Source: Moanibacter sp964542645
Lineage (GTDB): Bacteria; Verrucomicrobiota; Verrucomicrobiia; Opitutales; UBA2987
DNA: 64,000 nucleotides
NCBI GenBank assembly: GCA_964542645.1
Contig: CAZIUG010000007.1
Coordinates: 372,001-436,000 of the forward strand
Direction: 5' to 3'
Below the pieces are notes generated by a model. That model did no database searches, was not told the origin of the DNA, and saw only the letters and a program-made list of their open reading frames with translations. This document shows, one piece after another, positions 62,580 to 64,000 of this stretch. The translations under genes were made by a program, and so were the position numbers. Each line of letters begins with the position of its first letter. The first letter of the stretch is position 1.

Positions 62580-62800
62580 TGGACTATTACTGACAATCAT
62601 TATATACTAACAGATATTATGTACTTAAACTTCTCCTCTTATTATGTTCTGTGAACAAATAAAGTATTCGAATTTATTTGTTGGACTACAATATCTTACA
62701 GAAAACTTCCACCGTGTAAGACTTATGGATAAACGTGAATGATTTACACCATTGCTGCCTGATTGTGAGAAATTCTGCGCTTATTCACGAAGTGTTCGAA
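62580..62800. promoter_or_regulatory. AT-rich region with near-consensus DnaA boxes upstream of dnaN
   Basis: The dnaN-pssA gap has an AT-rich stretch (62600-62700) and four 9-mers one base off the DnaA box TTWTNCACA: 62650-62658 (minus), 62724-62732 (minus), 62764-62772 (minus) and 62781-62789 (plus). A palindrome TGTTCGAACA lies at 62793-62802. This could be a DnaA-regulated dnaN promoter or a replication origin. Gene orientation on the pssA side does not favour an origin. Confidence 0.35.
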
Positions 62801-62834
62801 CAGAGAATTTATCGATGGAACCGCCTCTAAAGAA

Positions 62835-63767
62835 TCAATCCTTGAAGTCCGAATAGGGAACAGTTTTGTCTTGTTCTGAATCTTCCTGAGAGCCGAAATC
62901 GCCCTCTGTTAACTGACGCGTAATTGATTTACGTTTTTCCCATGTTCTCAGACACTGTCGGACAAGACCATAGAAGATATAGGTCAGAAATAGAATTGAA
63001 ATGGCAACCGATCGGAACAAGTACACAAGAGCAAATCCGACCGCCAAATAGACGAAGGTGCGCAGACGAGTTTGAGTTTGCCAGTCAATTGTTTTGAAAC
63101 TGGGATAGGAGATATTGCTGACCATTAGGAAAGCAATAAGCAAGAGAAGGACTGGGAGAAAAATGGACCACGATCGCAAATCGTAACTATTCAATACCAG
63201 GACGAGGGAAGCGATCATTCCGGCTGCGGCGGGAACCGGAAGCCCTTTAAATTCCGTTGTCAAGGACACTCCATTTTCAGCGAGAAGGGGATTAGAAATA
63301 ACATTGAAGCGGGCTAGGCGAACGGCAGAACAGAACAGATAAAGGAAGCCAATAAGCCAGCCAACTTGAAGGAAGAATGGGTAGGCTTCAGTAGGAGAGA
63401 GAATGAGAAAAAAGACCATCAGGGCTGGCGCCATTCCGAAAGAAACAATATCTGCAATGGAATCGAACTCTTTTCCGAAGAGAGACTCTTTTCCACCAAG
63501 GCGAGCTAGTCTGCCATCCAGGGCATCAAAGATTACAGCTGCAAGAATGAACCAAACCGCTTCTGTGTATCGTTCACGAGCGAGCGCCTCATTAGTAAGG
63601 GTAGAAGAGGATGCGTATTTGGCCTGAATACAGCGTATAACAGCAAGATAGCCGCAGAAAAGGTTTCCTCCTGTCATGAGATTCGGGAGAAAGTAAATTC
63701 GACTCGCCTCGTGCGTTAGACTCGGTGGCGGAGGGGAGCTTTCCTGGTTGGGAATTGGATCAGGCAT
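62835..63767 (-). CDS. pssA: CDP-diacylglycerol--serine O-phosphatidyltransferase
   Basis: 310 residues with about seven membrane helices. The CDP-alcohol phosphatidyltransferase motif is complete: DALDGRLARLGGKESLFGKEFDSIAD. NLMTGGNLFCGYLAVIRCI upstream is typical of bacterial PssA. It makes phosphatidylserine, the precursor of phosphatidylethanolamine. The hydrophilic N- and C-terminal tails are charged. Its start overlaps the end of the next gene by 8 bases. Confidence 0.93.
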   Translation of the reverse strand: MPDPIPNQESSPPPPSLTHEASRIYFLPNLMTGGNLFCGYLAVIRCIQAKYASSSTLTNEALARERYTEAVWFILAAVIFDALDGRLARLGGKESLFGKEFDSIADIVSFGMAPALMVFFLILSPTEAYPFFLQVGWLIGFLYLFCSAVRLARFNVISNPLLAENGVSLTTEFKGLPVPAAAGMIASLVLVLNSYDLRSWSIFLPVLLLLIAFLMVSNISYPSFKTIDWQTQTRLRTFVYLAVGFALVYLFRSVAISILFLTYIFYGLVRQCLRTWEKRKSITRQLTEGDFGSQEDSEQDKTVPYSDFKD

Positions 63768-64000
63768 CCTTTTTTAGACTTTCGAGATATCTCCAGAACG
63801 ACTGGTGTTGTTCGATCATCTGTTCTTCGCTGATGGGAAGTTTGGAGCGGAAAATAAAATCAGTTAGCGTATTTCGGTGAAGTAAATAGTGGCTGTGAAG
63901 TATATTGCCGTTTACCTCGAAGTAAATTCGAAAGTCTCCTGCACGGAGCCTGTAGAATATAATTCCACGACGTCGGAATTTGCCCAAAGGTTCCTGAGGT
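63760..64000 (-). CDS. RelE/ParE-like protein, C-terminal part (5' end outside window)
   Basis: 79 residues are visible, and the frame is open to the window edge. The pattern PLGKFRRRGIIFYRLRAGDFRIYFEVNGNILHSHYLLHRNTLTDF resembles the beta-sheet core of RelE/ParE toxins (YRLRxGDYRVxYE ... HRxTL). About 25 extra C-terminal residues follow. No antitoxin is visible. Because it overlaps pssA by 8 bases it may be a domesticated, cotranscribed protein rather than an active toxin. Confidence 0.5.
   Translation of the reverse strand, partial: PQEPLGKFRRRGIIFYRLRAGDFRIYFEVNGNILHSHYLLHRNTLTDFIFRSKLPISEEQMIEQHQSFWRYLESLKKDA

Overview
The window reads as a chromosomal segment of a Gram-negative bacterium with moderate G+C. 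Gene content and neighbourhoods suggest Verrucomicrobiota, probably an Opitutae-type lineage; this is inference from gene order and protein style, not from a marker-gene search. Nearly all of the sequence is housekeeping. There is no plasmid, prophage, CRISPR array or transposase gene, but one short element is bounded by 35-bp inverted repeats (31807-32094).

Layout. 0-5.7 kb: C-terminal part of an AsmA-like envelope protein, endonuclease IV, then accB-accC followed by an Asp23-family protein and a small membrane protein, then thiE. 5.7-10.5 kb (minus): prmA, dnaJ, grpE, an AsmA-like protein and a class I mannose-6-phosphate isomerase. 10.7-14.0 kb: ftsK and a RodZ-like protein. 14.1-18.1 kb (minus): an unknown membrane protein, a flotillin-like FloA and two NfeD proteins. 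18.4-20.3 kb: queG and uridine phosphorylase.

20.4-34.6 kb is the most interesting region: a two-arm locus. The left arm has a membrane-embedded spermidine-synthase-like protein, a histidine-bearing polytopic protein, a Tat/lipobox FAD amine-oxidase-like protein, a double DUF350 protein and a CPBP protease. After tRNA-Ile(CAT) comes a right arm (minus) with a TerB/AAA+ ATPase, AdoMet decarboxylase, PspA/IM30, a DUF2170 (YjfI-like) protein, a TrkA-N potassium channel, a 274-residue unknown, a lipoprotein and a small membrane protein. It resembles an enlarged form of the E. coli yjfIJKLMC cluster (DUF2170, PspA, DUF350 and a polyamine enzyme). I read it as a membrane-stress system joining PspA, K+ flux and polyamine-type chemistry. 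The inverted-repeat segment sits just upstream of its channel gene.

34.7-41.3 kb (minus): a complete ATP synthase operon, atpBEFHAGDC. 41.6-46.8 kb (minus): a visibly AT-richer block with trmB (which has no normal start codon at the expected place), mnmG, mnmE and recA. 47.0-50.9 kb: a ThuA-like protein, then a tightly overlapping operon of a nucleosidase-like protein, a spore-photoproduct-lyase-like radical SAM protein and an SDR-fold protein that lacks the catalytic Tyr/Lys and has a long basic tail. 51.1-54.0 kb: miaB, an unknown membrane protein, gmk. 54.1-55.6 kb (minus): gnd. 55.9-60.3 kb: molybdenum-cofactor genes moeA-moaC-mobA-moaD-moaE (minus) and divergent moaA. 60.5-64 kb (minus): an unknown membrane protein, dnaN with an AT-rich upstream region carrying near-consensus DnaA boxes, pssA, and the 3' part of a RelE/ParE-like gene.
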